Numbered from the stretch's first letter, positions 7,066 to 15,333 are shown. The stretch: DNA of 38,303 nucleotides from an uncultured Sphingomonas sp. (GCF_937871615.1 NZ_CALMPA010000066.1:1-38303); one strand, 5' to 3'. Made by a program: numbers and translations. Notes: generated by a model not told the origin, from the letters alone.

Positions 7066-8865
7066 TCAGTAAACGCGCTTCTTCGGCTTGATATATTCCG
7101 CGTCGTCGGTGAGCGTGTAATCATGCACCGGGCGATAGTCGATCCGGGTCGCGCCGCCCTTGCCGCCCCAGCCATCGAACGTGGCGGTGGTGTGCTTCAT
7201 CCAGTTCGCATCGTCGCGATCCGGGAAATCCTCGTGCATATGCGCGCCGCGGCTTTCCTTGCGGTTGTCCGCGCCCTTCATCGTCACGACCGCCTGGCCG
7301 ATCAGATTGTCGAGTTCCATCGTCTCGATCAGATCGGTGTTCCAGATCAGCGAGCGATCGGTGATGCCGATATCTTCCATGCTCTTGTAGACCGCGTCGA
7401 TCTTCTGGACGCCTTCCGCGAGCAGCGCGGAATCGCGGAACACGGCGCAGTGGCGCTGCATCGTGCGCTGCATATCCATGCGGATCTTCGCGGTGGACGA
7501 GCCGCCGCTGGCGTTGCGGAAATGATCGAGACGGGTGAGCGCCTGCTCCTCCGAGCCCTTGGGCAACGGATTGTGCGGCGTGTTCGGCTTCAGCGTATCC
7601 TTGAGGCGCAGGCCCGTCGCCCGGCCGAACACCACAAGGTCGATCAGCGAGTTCGAGCCGAGGCGGTTCGCGCCATGGACCGAGACGCACGCCGCTTCGC
7701 CGACCGCGAACAGGCCGGGGACGACCGCATCGGGGTTGCCGTCCTTCAACTGGACGACTTCGCCGTGATAGTTCGTCGGGATGCCGCCCATGTTGTAATG
7801 GACGGTCGGGGTCACCGGCAGCGGCTGGCGCGTGAGATCGACGCCCGCGAAGATCTTGCCCGTCTCGGTGATGCCGGGAAGCCGCTCGTGCAGCACCTTG
7901 GGATCAATATGATCGAGGTGGAGATAGATATATTCGCCGTGCGGGCCGACGCCGCGCCCTTCGCGCATTTCCATCGCCATCGAGCGGGCGACCACGTCAC
8001 GGCTGGCGAGATCCTTCGCGGACGGGGCGTAACGCTCCATGAAGCGTTCGCCCTCGGAATTGGTGAGATAGCCGCCTTCACCGCGCGCGCCCTCGGTGAT
8101 GAGCACGCCCGCGCCATAGATGCCGGTCGGGTGGAACTGGACGAACTCCATGTCCTGCAATGCGAGGCCCGCGCGCAGCGCCATGCCATTGCCGTCGCCG
8201 GTGCAGGTGTGCGCCGAGGTCGCGGACTGATAGACGCGCCCGCCGCCGCCCGTCGCCAGCACGACGGCGTGGCTGCGGAAGCGGTGGATCGCCCCGGTTT
8301 CCATGCACATCGCGATCACGCCACGGCACGCGCCGTTTTCCATGATGAGATCGAGCGCGAAATATTCGACGTAGAAATCCGCGTCATATTTCAGGCTCTG
8401 CTGATAGAGCGCGTGAAGCATGGCGTGGCCGGTGCGGTCGGCGGCGGCGCAGGTACGCTGCACCGGAGGGCCTTCGCCCATATTCTGCATATGGCCGCCG
8501 AACGGGCGCTGGTAGATCGTGCCGTTGTCGTTGCGGCTGAACGGCACGCCGGCGTGCTCCAGTTCGTAAACCGCGGCGGGCGCCTCGCGCACCATATATT
8601 CGATCGCGTCCTGGTCGCCGAGCCAGTCGGAACCCTTGACGGTATCGAACATGTGCCAGGACCAATGATCCGGCGAGTTGTTGCCGAGGCTGGCGGCGAT
8701 GCCGCCCTGCGCCGCGACCGTGTGGCTGCGCGTCGGGAACACCTTGGTGATGCAGGCGGTTTTCAGCCCGCTTTCCGCGATGCCCATGGTGGCGCGGAGG
8801 CCCGAGCCGCCAGCGCCAACGACAACCGCGTCATAGCTATGGTCGATGATCTGATAGGCGGACAT
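7066..8865 (-). CDS. sdhA: Succinate dehydrogenase flavoprotein subunit
   Basis: A 599-aa SdhA, the FAD-bearing catalytic subunit of complex II that oxidises succinate to fumarate on the cytoplasmic face of the inner membrane. Visible marks are the dinucleotide-binding [12 protein letters not shown] (14-25), the FAD-linking segment [11 protein letters not shown] with H48, the substrate-binding [10 protein letters not shown], the catalytic [11 protein letters not shown] and the C-terminal [19 protein letters not shown]. The length is typical. Its ATG overlaps the sdhD stop (TGATG). The usual partner sdhB does not follow: a terminator and a convergent gene come directly after the stop. Confidence 0.97.
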   Translation of the reverse strand: MSAYQIIDHSYDAVVVGAGGSGLRATMGIAESGLKTACITKVFPTRSHTVAAQGGIAASLGNNSPDHWSWHMFDTVKGSDWLGDQDAIEYMVREAPAAVYELEHAGVPFSRNDNGTIYQRPFGGHMQNMGEGPPVQRTCAAADRTGHAMLHALYQQSLKYDADFYVEYFALDLIMENGACRGVIAMCMETGAIHRFRSHAVVLATGGGGRVYQSATSAHTCTGDGNGMALRAGLALQDMEFVQFHPTGIYGAGVLITEGARGEGGYLTNSEGERFMERYAPSAKDLASRDVVARSMAMEMREGRGVGPHGEYIYLHLDHIDPKVLHERLPGITETGKIFAGVDLTRQPLPVTPTVHYNMGGIPTNYHGEVVQLKDGNPDAVVPGLFAVGEAACVSVHGANRLGSNSLIDLVVFGRATGLRLKDTLKPNTPHNPLPKGSEEQALTRLDHFRNASGGSSTAKIRMDMQRTMQRHCAVFRDSALLAEGVQKIDAVYKSMEDIGITDRSLIWNTDLIETMELDNLIGQAVVTMKGADNRKESRGAHMHEDFPDRDDANWMKHTTATFDGWGGKGGATRIDYRPVHDYTLTDDAEYIKPKKRVY

Positions 8866-9248
8866 CAGGCGGCGGCTCCGAAGGCGATCTTGAGGATCGA
8901 GAAGATCGCGATCCCGGCAGTGACCGCGACGAACAGGTTGAGGAGGATCATGAGAACGACGCGGTTCTGCCCGTGCGCATAATCCTCGATCGCCACCTGG
9001 AGGCCCAGGCGGAAGTGATAGAAGACCGATGCGATGAGCAGCAGCATCGGCACGGCGACCCATGCGGATGACATCCAGGTGTGGACGCTGGCGTAATCAT
9101 AGCCGGGCAGGCGGGCGAGCGAGATCAGCAGCCACGCCATGAACAGGATGTTCGTGCCGGCGGTGATCTTCTGATGCCACCAGTGCGTTACGCCGTGATG
9201 GGCGCTGCCCAGCCCGCGCACGCGGCCAAGTTCGGTTCCGGTTCCCAT
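8865..9248 (-). CDS. sdhD: Succinate dehydrogenase membrane anchor subunit
   Basis: A 127-aa SdhD, the smaller hydrophobic anchor of complex II. Three membrane helices are visible: [40 protein letters not shown] and [25 protein letters not shown]. The motif [17 protein letters not shown] carries the conserved histidine and the D-Y pair of SdhD that contribute to haem b and quinone binding. The N-terminus [14 protein letters not shown] is also typical. Start and stop both overlap the neighbouring sdh genes in a TGATG arrangement. Confidence 0.93.
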   Translation of the reverse strand: MGTGTELGRVRGLGSAHHGVTHWWHQKITAGTNILFMAWLLISLARLPGYDYASVHTWMSSAWVAVPMLLLIASVFYHFRLGLQVAIEDYAHGQNRVVLMILLNLFVAVTAGIAIFSILKIAFGAAA

Positions 9249-9673
9249 CACTTCACCCCCAGATAAAACCAGAACCCGATCGTCAGCAGCGTCGAGCAGA
9301 CGAAGGTGAGGATCGCGAGCAGGCGATTCGTCTTCAGTTCGAAAGCCGCGCCGGTATCCAGCACGAGGTGGCGGATGCCGCTCATCAAATGCTGGAACAG
9401 CGAGAAGGTGAGGCCGACGCCGATCACCCAGCCGAGCGGGTTCAGATGGCCGTCGGGCTGCGCGAAGACGCTGACGAAGGTGGCATAGGCCTGCCCGCCG
9501 GCCGCGATCGCGGCGAGCCACCAGACGAGCAATGCGGCGCCAACCGTCGCCAGGCCGTCTCCGGTGACGCGGTGGAGGATGGAGGCCAGCATGGCCGGGC
9601 TCCAGCGATAATGAAGCTGGAGTGGGCCGCTGAAGAGATGCGGGCTGCGCGGACGCGCGGGTTTCGAGGCCAA
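9248..9673 (-). CDS. sdhC: Succinate dehydrogenase cytochrome b556 subunit
   Basis: A 141-aa SdhC, the larger membrane anchor that carries haem b with SdhD. The family signature is seen in RPRSPHL (near residue 7), SILHRVTGDGLA (31-42) and the haem-ligand region LFQHLMSGIRHLVLDTG. Three membrane helices are visible. No ATG suits the N-terminus. The TTG at 9673, preceded by an AGGAAA site about 8 nt upstream on the minus strand, gives the expected start. It is the first gene of the sdhC-sdhD-sdhA operon and divergent from the receptor gene at 9794. Confidence 0.93.
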   Translation of the reverse strand: MASKPARPRSPHLFSGPLQLHYRWSPAMLASILHRVTGDGLATVGAALLVWWLAAIAAGGQAYATFVSVFAQPDGHLNPLGWVIGVGLTFSLFQHLMSGIRHLVLDTGAAFELKTNRLLAILTFVCSTLLTIGFWFYLGVK

Positions 9674-9793
9674 GGGCGTGTTTCCTGCGATGAGCCGACG
9701 GTTCGGGCGGGTCTATGAGGCGGCGCGCGCGGGGATGCAAGCGCGCACCTTCGTTCAATTCGTTACATGGCCGCCCTAACCGCTGATTAACCA
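9674..9793. promoter_or_regulatory. Divergent intergenic region between sdhC and the chemoreceptor gene
   Basis: These 120 nt must carry the promoters of both the sdh operon (-) and the receptor gene (+). A GC-rich inverted repeat GCGCGC...GCGCGC lies near 9725-9750 and an AT-richer stretch lies at 9750-9795. On the minus strand a TTGAAC hexamer is a possible -35 element, but no convincing -10 was found. The promoter assignment rests on gene layout only. Confidence 0.35.
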
Positions 9794-11194
9794 ATGGCCC
9801 TTAACCTTTCGCGCTACATCAAGGAATGGAGCGTGCCCTTGCCTACGGACCTGCCCGCCATCGGGTCGATCGCATCGACGATCGACATCGCCGGTCGTCT
9901 CAAGGTGTTCGATTTCGACGGCACCTTGCTCGGCGCGAGCCGCGAAGTGTGGGCGGTGATCGAGCCTGAGATTCGGCAGGTTTCCGGCGCTTATTGGGAG
10001 CAGTGGCTGCGTTGCTTCGCGGATCAGCGGGCATGGGCGCCCGATGAGACGGAGAAGATGATCGACCTCGGCTGCACCTTCCTGCGGCACCGATTCCTTG
10101 AGACGGCGGGCAGCGCGTGGATCGAATCGATCGAGCGTTCGGTTGCCGCCGCCTATGCCGTCGATGTGTCGAAAACGGCGCTCTTGTCGATGATAAGCGC
10201 CAGCGATCGCGCGGCGCTCGACGTTATGATGCGGCGGCTGGAGCGCAGCGATCCGCGACTCGCCGGAATGGTCGACACGCTGATGCGGCTTTCCGCGCTG
10301 GAAGGCGAAATCACGGTCGCGGTCTATTCCTCCTATCTCGAATATGCCGAAAAAGTCGCGCGCGATCGGCTGGCGGGCGAGTTTCACGACGGTATCGCAG
10401 CGACGGTGGAAAGCGCGACATCGGAAGGTGGCGCGTTGCGCCTGCTTGCGTCCGGCGCGTCATCGTCGACGCGCGGCGTGCTCGGCAAGGCGAGCGAGGT
10501 TGCGGCAGCCGCCGAGCAATCCGCCGTCGCGATGCGTGAAGCGGCGATGACCGCCGCCGGCCTGATCCGCGCGATCGAGGATGCGCGAACCGAGGTGGAG
10601 GTCGCCGCGGAAATTGCCAACCGCGCCAGTGCGCAGGCGGGGGCCGCGGTCGGCGTGTCCCAGATGCTATCGGATCACGCGCAATCAATCGAATCGATCC
10701 TGGGCCTGATTCGCGACATCGCGGGGCAGACCAACCTGCTCGCGCTCAACGCCACGATCGAGGCGGCGCGCGCGGGGGATGCCGGGCGGGGCTTCGCGGT
10801 GGTGGCGCAGGAGGTGAAAAGCCTGGCGAACCAGACGGCGCGCGCCACCGATGATATCGCGGCAAAGATCGCCGCGATCCAGTCCGCCACGCGCAGCACG
10901 GTCGAAACCAACGCCAGCATCAAGGCGACGGTCGCGGAGGTCGAGGATTCGGCCACCCGCATCCGCAATGCGATGGAAGCGCAGGCGCAAACCGTGACCG
11001 CGATCACGGCAGCCGTCGATGAAGCCGCGCTGGCGGCGGATTCGATGTCGAGCACGATCGCCGCGATCCGCGAGGATACCGAGGCGGTGGCGGGCGAGAT
11101 CGACGCATTCGGCGCCGGCTTCGATTCGCTTTCCAGCCGCCTTGCTGTGCTGAAGGCGAGCGCGGGGGATTTCGCGCGCAAGGTCGCCGTCTGA
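9794..11194 (+). CDS. Soluble methyl-accepting chemotaxis-type receptor with globin-like sensor
   Basis: A 466-aa receptor. Residues about 36-190 resemble the protoglobin-like sensor of globin-coupled receptors (helical, with a [11 protein letters not shown]...WEQWLRCF pattern). Residues about 215-460 form the coiled-coil MCP signalling domain, whose hairpin tip reads [20 protein letters not shown] (307-326) followed by [19 protein letters not shown]. There is no membrane helix or HAMP domain, so it should be cytoplasmic. At the place where haem-binding members have the proximal histidine (I-x-R-I-G-x-x-H), this protein has A120 in IERSVAAAY, so it may not bind haem. No che or flagellar genes are near. 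It could feed chemotaxis or a chemosensory pathway controlling something else. Confidence 0.85.
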   Translation: MALNLSRYIKEWSVPLPTDLPAIGSIASTIDIAGRLKVFDFDGTLLGASREVWAVIEPEIRQVSGAYWEQWLRCFADQRAWAPDETEKMIDLGCTFLRHRFLETAGSAWIESIERSVAAAYAVDVSKTALLSMISASDRAALDVMMRRLERSDPRLAGMVDTLMRLSALEGEITVAVYSSYLEYAEKVARDRLAGEFHDGIAATVESATSEGGALRLLASGASSSTRGVLGKASEVAAAAEQSAVAMREAAMTAAGLIRAIEDARTEVEVAAEIANRASAQAGAAVGVSQMLSDHAQSIESILGLIRDIAGQTNLLALNATIEAARAGDAGRGFAVVAQEVKSLANQTARATDDIAAKIAAIQSATRSTVETNASIKATVAEVEDSATRIRNAMEAQAQTVTAITAAVDEAALAADSMSSTIAAIREDTEAVAGEIDAFGAGFDSLSSRLAVLKASAGDFARKVAV

Positions 11195-11239
11195 TCGCTG
11201 GCCTGGTCTCCGCCGTGGCCTGATCCTTCGGCCATCGCT

Positions 11240-11947
11240 ATGGCGGCGCGCATGATACATATTCTTGCCACCGGCACCTCGCGCGGGATCGGTGCCGCCA
11301 CTCTCGCCGCGCTCGATCGGCCCGGCGTGCGGATCGTCGGGCACGGCACCGCCAGCGGCATCGCCGCGGACTTTTCCGATCCTGCCGCCCCGGCGAAATT
11401 GTGGGATAGCGCGCTTGCCGAACTCGGCGCGATCGACGTGCTGATTAACAACGCAGGCGTGTTCGAGGCGAACCCGATCGAGCGCGATGACGCGGCGTGG
11501 AGCGCGGCGTGGGAACGCACGATGCGCATCAATCTCACCGCCGCCGCCGAACTCTCCCGCATGGCGGTGCGCCACTGGCAGGAGCGTGGGCAGGGCGGGC
11601 GAATCATCAACATCGCCAGCCGCGCCGCGCATCGTGGCGACAGCCCGGCACACTGGCATTATGCCGCCGCAAAGGCCGGCATGGTCGCGATGACCAAGAC
11701 GATCGCGCGCGGCTATGCGCGCGACGGCATCCTCGCCTTCGCGATCTGCCCCGGCTTCACGATGACCGGGATGGCCGACGATTATCTCGCCAGCCGGGAC
11801 GGCGATAAGTTGCTTGCCGATATCCCGCTCGGCCGGGTGGCGATGCCGGAGGAAGTGGCGGAAATGGCGCGCTGGCTGGCGCTCGACGCACCGGCGTCGA
11901 TGACGGGAGCGGTGCTGGATGTGAATGGAGCGAGCTATGTCCGCTGA
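11240..11947 (+). CDS. Short-chain dehydrogenase/reductase (SDR family)
   Basis: A 235-aa classical SDR oxidoreductase that uses NAD(P)H on an unknown substrate. The Rossmann glycine motif is TGTSRGIG, followed by INNAGVFEANP and the catalytic S...Y-x3-K as NIASRAAHRGDSPAHWHYAAAKAG. The late GFTMTGMADDYL and C-terminal MTGAVLDVNGASYVR fit the family. The second ATG (11252) starts directly at the first beta strand and may be the true start. The 3' end overlaps prmA by 11 nt, so the pair is probably co-transcribed. Confidence 0.88.
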   Translation: MAARMIHILATGTSRGIGAATLAALDRPGVRIVGHGTASGIAADFSDPAAPAKLWDSALAELGAIDVLINNAGVFEANPIERDDAAWSAAWERTMRINLTAAAELSRMAVRHWQERGQGGRIINIASRAAHRGDSPAHWHYAAAKAGMVAMTKTIARGYARDGILAFAICPGFTMTGMADDYLASRDGDKLLADIPLGRVAMPEEVAEMARWLALDAPASMTGAVLDVNGASYVR

Positions 11948-12875
11948 CAGTTGGAAGGTGAGCCTGCCCTGCACGCGTGCGGAAGCGGAGGCGATCGACG
12001 CCGCGGACGATCTCGCGATTGATGCCGTGCTGATGACCACCGAGGAGGTGGAGGACGACGTGGAACGCTGGCGGCTCGACGCTTATCTGGAATCCGAGCC
12101 GAACGAAGCGACGCTGGCTGCGCTGTGCGCGCTGGTGCCGAGCGCCGCTGGCACGGTCCCCCGGATCGAGGCGCTGACCGCGCAGGATTGGGTGGCGATG
12201 AGCCAGGCCGGGCTGGAGCCGATCCGCGAGGGGCGGTTCGTCGTCCATACGTCGGCGTATCCGGTAACGATCGCGCCCGATGAGCGCGCCTTCCTGATCG
12301 ACGCGGGGCAGGCGTTCGGCACCGGGCATCACCAGACGACCGCCGGTTGCCTCGCGATGCTCGACGCGCTGGCCGGCCAGCGTTTCGCCAATGTCATTGA
12401 TTTCGGCACCGGCACGGGGCTGCTCGCCTTTGCCGCGCGGCATCTGTGGCCCGAGGCGCGGGTGATGGCGACCGACATCGACCCGATCGCGATCGAGGTG
12501 ACGGCGGAGAATATGGCCGCCAACCATGTCGCCGCGATCGAACTCGTCGTGGCGGACGGCGCGCGCGCGGCGGAGATCGACGCGCGTGCGCCTTATGATC
12601 TGCTGATCGCCAATATCCTCGCCGGCCCGCTGGTGGCGATGGCGCCGGAGGTGACGGCGGTGGCGGGCGCCCATGCGACGATCGTGCTGGCGGGCCTGCT
12701 CACCAATCAGGCTGAGGCGGTGATCGACGCCTATCGCGCGCAGGGCTGTACGCTGACGGCGCGTGACGTGCGTGGCGACTGGACGATCCTCCAGCTTCGC
12801 GCACCGGCGGAGCCGCACGCCAGCGCCACCAGCGGAGACCGCGAAGCGTGGAAAACCGATGGGCGGTTTGGTTAG
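11937..12875 (+). CDS. prmA: Ribosomal protein L11 methyltransferase
   Basis: A 312-aa PrmA that trimethylates ribosomal protein L11 using S-adenosylmethionine. Visible marks are QAFGTGHHQTT (125-135), the SAM-binding VIDFGTGTGLLAFAA (153-167), the acidic end of strand 2 in ATDIDPIAIEVTAENM, and the catalytic-loop ANILAGPL. ATG 11937 is preferred over 11925 because GGAG (11927-11930) sits 6 nt before it. The last about 20 residues (after LQLRAPAEP) go beyond the usual PrmA end, and the TAG stop is the first codon of the palindromic element that follows. Confidence 0.92.
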   Translation: MSADSWKVSLPCTRAEAEAIDAADDLAIDAVLMTTEEVEDDVERWRLDAYLESEPNEATLAALCALVPSAAGTVPRIEALTAQDWVAMSQAGLEPIREGRFVVHTSAYPVTIAPDERAFLIDAGQAFGTGHHQTTAGCLAMLDALAGQRFANVIDFGTGTGLLAFAARHLWPEARVMATDIDPIAIEVTAENMAANHVAAIELVVADGARAAEIDARAPYDLLIANILAGPLVAMAPEVTAVAGAHATIVLAGLLTNQAEAVIDAYRAQGCTLTARDVRGDWTILQLRAPAEPHASATSGDREAWKTDGRFG

Positions 12876-13107
12876 GGCCGATCGCCCGTCAACCCACGCG
12901 GCCTCGATTGGCCGGTTTTCCGCGCCTGCGGCTCGACCTGACCTATGCGGTAACGCAAGCCAGGGCCGATCGACATTCAGGTCAGGTCGAGCCGAAAATG
13001 GTGGTTTCTCGTGACCCGGAGCGCAGCGTACTAAAGGTACGTGAGCACCGGAAGCGCGGGAAACCACCATTTGCAGGCCGGCATGGGTTGAATGTCGATC
13101 GGCCCTA
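12873..13107. repeat. Nested palindromic element (REP/MITE-like) filling a convergent gap
   Basis: A 235-bp element built from several inverted repeats. Outer arms 12874-12896 and 13084-13106 match at 19 of 23 positions. AGGGCCGATCGACATTCA (12962-12979) is perfectly complementary to 13089-13106. A perfect 16-bp pair joins 12929-12944 with 12979-12994. A perfect 12-bp pair joins 12996-13007 with 13061-13072, extended by further G-C and wobble pairs, and capped by CGTAC-TAAAG-GTACG (13027-13041). A small TGCG-GTAA-CGCA hairpin lies at 12946-12957. GTGACCCGGAGCGC (13011-13024) recurs in modified form at 13041-13057. There is no ORF or transposase. The element ends are TAGGGCC and GGCCCTA, and they coincide exactly with the stop codons of prmA (+) and of the globin-like gene (-). 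It probably also ends transcription on both strands. Confidence 0.85.
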
Positions 13108-13539
13108 GGGAAAAGGCAGGGGAGAGGCGGTCCATTCGCTGATCGCGCGCGCGATCAGCGTGTTGAGCGCCTGCGCCTGGCGCCGCCACGCCGCGTCTGC
13201 GGGGGCATCCCAATCGTCGCCCGCCGCCTCGCCCAGTGCGTCGATCGCCATGTCGACGAAATCGGCATATTCCTGCGCCGGGAAATGGCCGTAATTGCGG
13301 TGCTGGAATACCAGTTCCGCAATCTGGCTCCAAACCCAGCTTTCGTCCTGCGCCAGCCCGAGCATCCATCCCAGCGCCTCGCTCGTCATGCGCTGCGAGG
13401 TGGCCTCGACATGCATGAACAACGCGCGATGATCGGGATAGCGGGCGAGGAATCGCTCGAACAGCGCCGCGCGCATCGCCGGTTCGCGCGGCGCGGTGGC
13501 CACGAGGCTCCGTTCCATCAGCGCCGCATCGCTCTCCAT
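13105..13539 (-). CDS. Globin-like protein
   Basis: A 144-aa protein with the pattern of a single-domain bacterial globin. Helix B/C reads FERFLARYPDHRALFMHVEA, with a phenylalanine at the likely CD1 place. The F-helix region AELVFQHRNYGHFPAQEY gives the typical H-x-x-Y-G with a candidate proximal histidine, and the G/H region reads ALGEAAGDDWDAPADAAW. It lies 30 nt downstream of phhA on the same strand, so the two are probably one transcript. A role in oxygen supply or NO protection for the oxygen-using hydroxylase is possible but inferred. The TAG stop is contributed by the palindromic element. Confidence 0.72.
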   Translation of the reverse strand: MESDAALMERSLVATAPREPAMRAALFERFLARYPDHRALFMHVEATSQRMTSEALGWMLGLAQDESWVWSQIAELVFQHRNYGHFPAQEYADFVDMAIDALGEAAGDDWDAPADAAWRRQAQALNTLIARAISEWTASPLPFP

Positions 13540-13569
13540 GGCGCGATTGTGGCGTTATTTACACGGCTG

Positions 13570-14436
13570 TCAATGACCGGCCTTGGCGAGGGCATAGGCC
13601 TGAGTGCCGCGCGTCAACACCGCATCCTCCGGCAGCAGGGTAGCGACCGGAATGTCCGGCTGGTGCTTCAGCTTATCGTATAGCGGCGCGAAATCCGTCT
13701 CCGCGGTCACGCGCAGCAGATCGTCGAAGCTCGGGATGACGAAGTAATTCTGCTGGAAATCGTCGATGCGATATTCCGAACGCATCACCCGCGCGAGATC
13801 GAAGGCGATCCGGTTGGGCGAGGGGTCATCCAGCGCGAACCGGCTCTCCGAATAGCTGGAGACGATCCCCGCGCCATAGATGCGCAACCCTTCCGGCTCC
13901 GCGATCAGCCCGAACTCGACGGTGTACCAATAGAGCCGCGCGAGATATTGCAGCGAGTGCAGCCCAAGCGCGCGCTGCCCGCCCTTGCCGTAAGCGACGA
14001 GATAATCCGCGAACACCGGGTCCGCGAGCATCGGCACATGGCCGAACACGTCATGAAAAACATCCGGCTCCTGAAGGTAATCAAGCTGATCGGGGCGGCG
14101 GATGAAATTGCCCGCGACGAAGCGGCGGTTGGCCATGTGATCGAAGAACACATCGTCGGGCACCAGCCCCGGCACGGCGACGACCTGCCACCCGGTGAGC
14201 TTCATCAGCCGTTCGGATAATTCCTCGAAATCAGGGATGCCGGGGCGCGACAGCTTGAGCACGTCCAGCCCGCGCAGATAGGCATCGGATGCTCGACCGG
14301 GCAGGAGCTTCGCCTGGCGCGCGAACAATGTGTCCCATGTCGCGTGCTCCTCGGCGGTGTAATGCCCCCAGTTCTGCGGCACCGTCCAGTCGGCTGCGGC
14401 GCCCGGAGGCGGGGATTCAAGGTTTATGTCAGCCAT
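13570..14436 (-). CDS. phhA: Phenylalanine 4-monooxygenase
   Basis: A 288-aa bacterial phenylalanine hydroxylase that converts phenylalanine to tyrosine using O2 and a tetrahydropterin. The non-haem iron site is visible as FHDVFGH (H128, H133) and YWYTVEFGL (E174). Other family stretches are PGLVPDDVFFDHMANRRF, RRPDQLDYLQEPD and GIVSSYSESRFAL. There is no N-terminal ACT regulatory domain, as expected for bacteria. The pterin recycling gene phhB is not adjacent. A globin-like gene follows on the same strand. Confidence 0.97.
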   Translation of the reverse strand: MADINLESPPPGAAADWTVPQNWGHYTAEEHATWDTLFARQAKLLPGRASDAYLRGLDVLKLSRPGIPDFEELSERLMKLTGWQVVAVPGLVPDDVFFDHMANRRFVAGNFIRRPDQLDYLQEPDVFHDVFGHVPMLADPVFADYLVAYGKGGQRALGLHSLQYLARLYWYTVEFGLIAEPEGLRIYGAGIVSSYSESRFALDDPSPNRIAFDLARVMRSEYRIDDFQQNYFVIPSFDDLLRVTAETDFAPLYDKLKHQPDIPVATLLPEDAVLTRGTQAYALAKAGH

Positions 14437-14441
14437 CGTGA

Positions 14442-14493
14442 TACCATAACGCGCCGCGCCGCGCTGCCAAGATGGTAACAGATGAAATCATCT
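14442..14493 (-). promoter_or_regulatory. Dyad symmetries upstream of phhA
   Basis: The 86-nt gap between the osmC-like gene and phhA holds two symmetric sites. AGATGA-AA-TCATCT (14480-14493) is a palindrome with 6-bp arms. TACCAT (14442-14447) and ATGGTA (14472-14477) are inverted copies 24 nt apart. They lie where a phhA promoter and operators would be. No regulator gene is adjacent and no known binding consensus was matched. Confidence 0.3.
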
Positions 14494-14522
14494 CGGCGGC
14501 GGGCGATTGTCCGCGCGGGAGC

Positions 14523-14951
14523 CTATTCGGTGAGGCTGTGGCTGAGCGTGATCTCGGCCTTCATCAGCTTCGATACCGGGCAACCGGCCTTCGCCTCATT
14601 GGCGATCCGCGCGAAATCCTCGGATGAAATCCCCGGCACGAATGCGCGCAGTTCCAGTGCGGATCGGGTGATCGCGAAACCGTCGCCATCCTTGTCCAGC
14701 GTCACTTTCGCAACGGTATCCAGCGTGCCGCGATTATAGCCCGCGCGGGCGAGCGCGAAGCTCAGCGCCATGGTGAAGCAACTCGCATGGGCGGCGGCGA
14801 TGAGTTCTTCCGGGTTGGTGCCGGGCTGATCCTCAAACCGGGTGGCGAAGCCATAGGGATTGTCGGCGAGCGCGCCGGACTGGCTGGAAACAAAGCCTTT
14901 GCCGTCTTTGCCGAAACCTTCGTACCGCGCGGATCCACTATGCGTAGGCAT
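14523..14951 (-). CDS. OsmC-family peroxiredoxin
   Basis: A 142-aa OsmC/Ohr-type protein that reduces organic hydroperoxides with two cysteines. The first is C58 in AAAHASCFTMAL and the second C124 in KAGCPVSKLM. The N-terminus MPTHSGSARYEGFGKDGKG and the segment PEELIAAAHASC are typical of the OsmC branch rather than Ohr. The ATG is preceded on the minus strand by an AGGAGG site. It is separated from the upstream glycine-zipper gene by a strong hairpin, so it may have its own promoter or share read-through. Confidence 0.9.
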   Translation of the reverse strand: MPTHSGSARYEGFGKDGKGFVSSQSGALADNPYGFATRFEDQPGTNPEELIAAAHASCFTMALSFALARAGYNRGTLDTVAKVTLDKDGDGFAITRSALELRAFVPGISSEDFARIANEAKAGCPVSKLMKAEITLSHSLTE

Positions 14952-14982
14952 CCATTCCTCCTGTTGGGTGGGCGCGGTTATA

Positions 14983-15014
14983 ACGGGCGCGACACAGGAA
15001 TGTGCCGCGCCCGT
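14983..15014 (-). terminator. Strong hairpin between the glycine-zipper gene and the OsmC gene
   Basis: ACGGGCGCGACAC (14983-14995) pairs with GTGCCGCGCCCGT (15002-15014) at 12 of 13 positions around a 6-nt loop. It lies just after the stop of the glycine-zipper gene on the minus strand. There is no U-tract, so it may be a weak terminator, an attenuator or an mRNA end-protecting stem. Confidence 0.45.
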
Positions 15015-15024
15015 CCCAAATAAA

Positions 15025-15333
15025 TCAGCGGCAATGCCGGCTGGACGAGTTGCGTTCGATCGCGCGGCCCGCGAGCGCGCCCACCGCGGCGCCGCCGAGC
15101 GTGCCGAGCGCGCGATCGCCGCGATCGTCGATCGCGCGGCCGAGCAGCGCGCCCGCCGCGCCGCCGACGATCAGCCCGGTCGTCCCGTCTGAGCGGCGGC
15201 AGCGCATCCGGCCATCTTGCCCCCGCCATTCGCGATAGCTGTGGTGTCCGCGCGCTTCTGCTTCCTGCGTCGTGGCGATCAGCGTCGGCACGACCATCGC
15301 GGTGGCGCCCAGCGCCAGCATAATATTACGCAT
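15025..15333 (-). CDS. Glycine-zipper 2TM domain protein (17-kDa surface-antigen-like)
   Basis: A 102-aa exported small protein. It has a signal peptide (about 1-28, ending TQEAEA) and a short basic segment YREWRGQDGRMRCRR. A glycine-zipper double-helix follows at about 52-91 (GLIVGGAAGALLGRAI...ALGTLGGAAVGALAGRAI), as in the Rickettsia 17-kDa antigen family. These proteins sit in or near the outer membrane and their exact role is unknown. The ATG has a GGGAG site 7 nt upstream. No lipobox cysteine follows the signal, so it is not an obvious lipoprotein. Confidence 0.85.
   Translation of the reverse strand: MRNIMLALGATAMVVPTLIATTQEAEARGHHSYREWRGQDGRMRCRRSDGTTGLIVGGAAGALLGRAIDDRGDRALGTLGGAAVGALAGRAIERNSSSRHCR

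Noticed and set aside
7024-8982. A 652-aa open frame on the plus strand.
   Set aside because: It is antisense to sdhA, has a histidine/arginine-rich shadow composition and no domains. GC-rich coding DNA gives long antisense frames.
12873-13107. The palindromic element as a CRISPR array or rRNA/tRNA remnant.
   Set aside because: There are no regularly spaced direct repeats with unique spacers and no tRNA arm pattern. The structure is nested inverted repeats.
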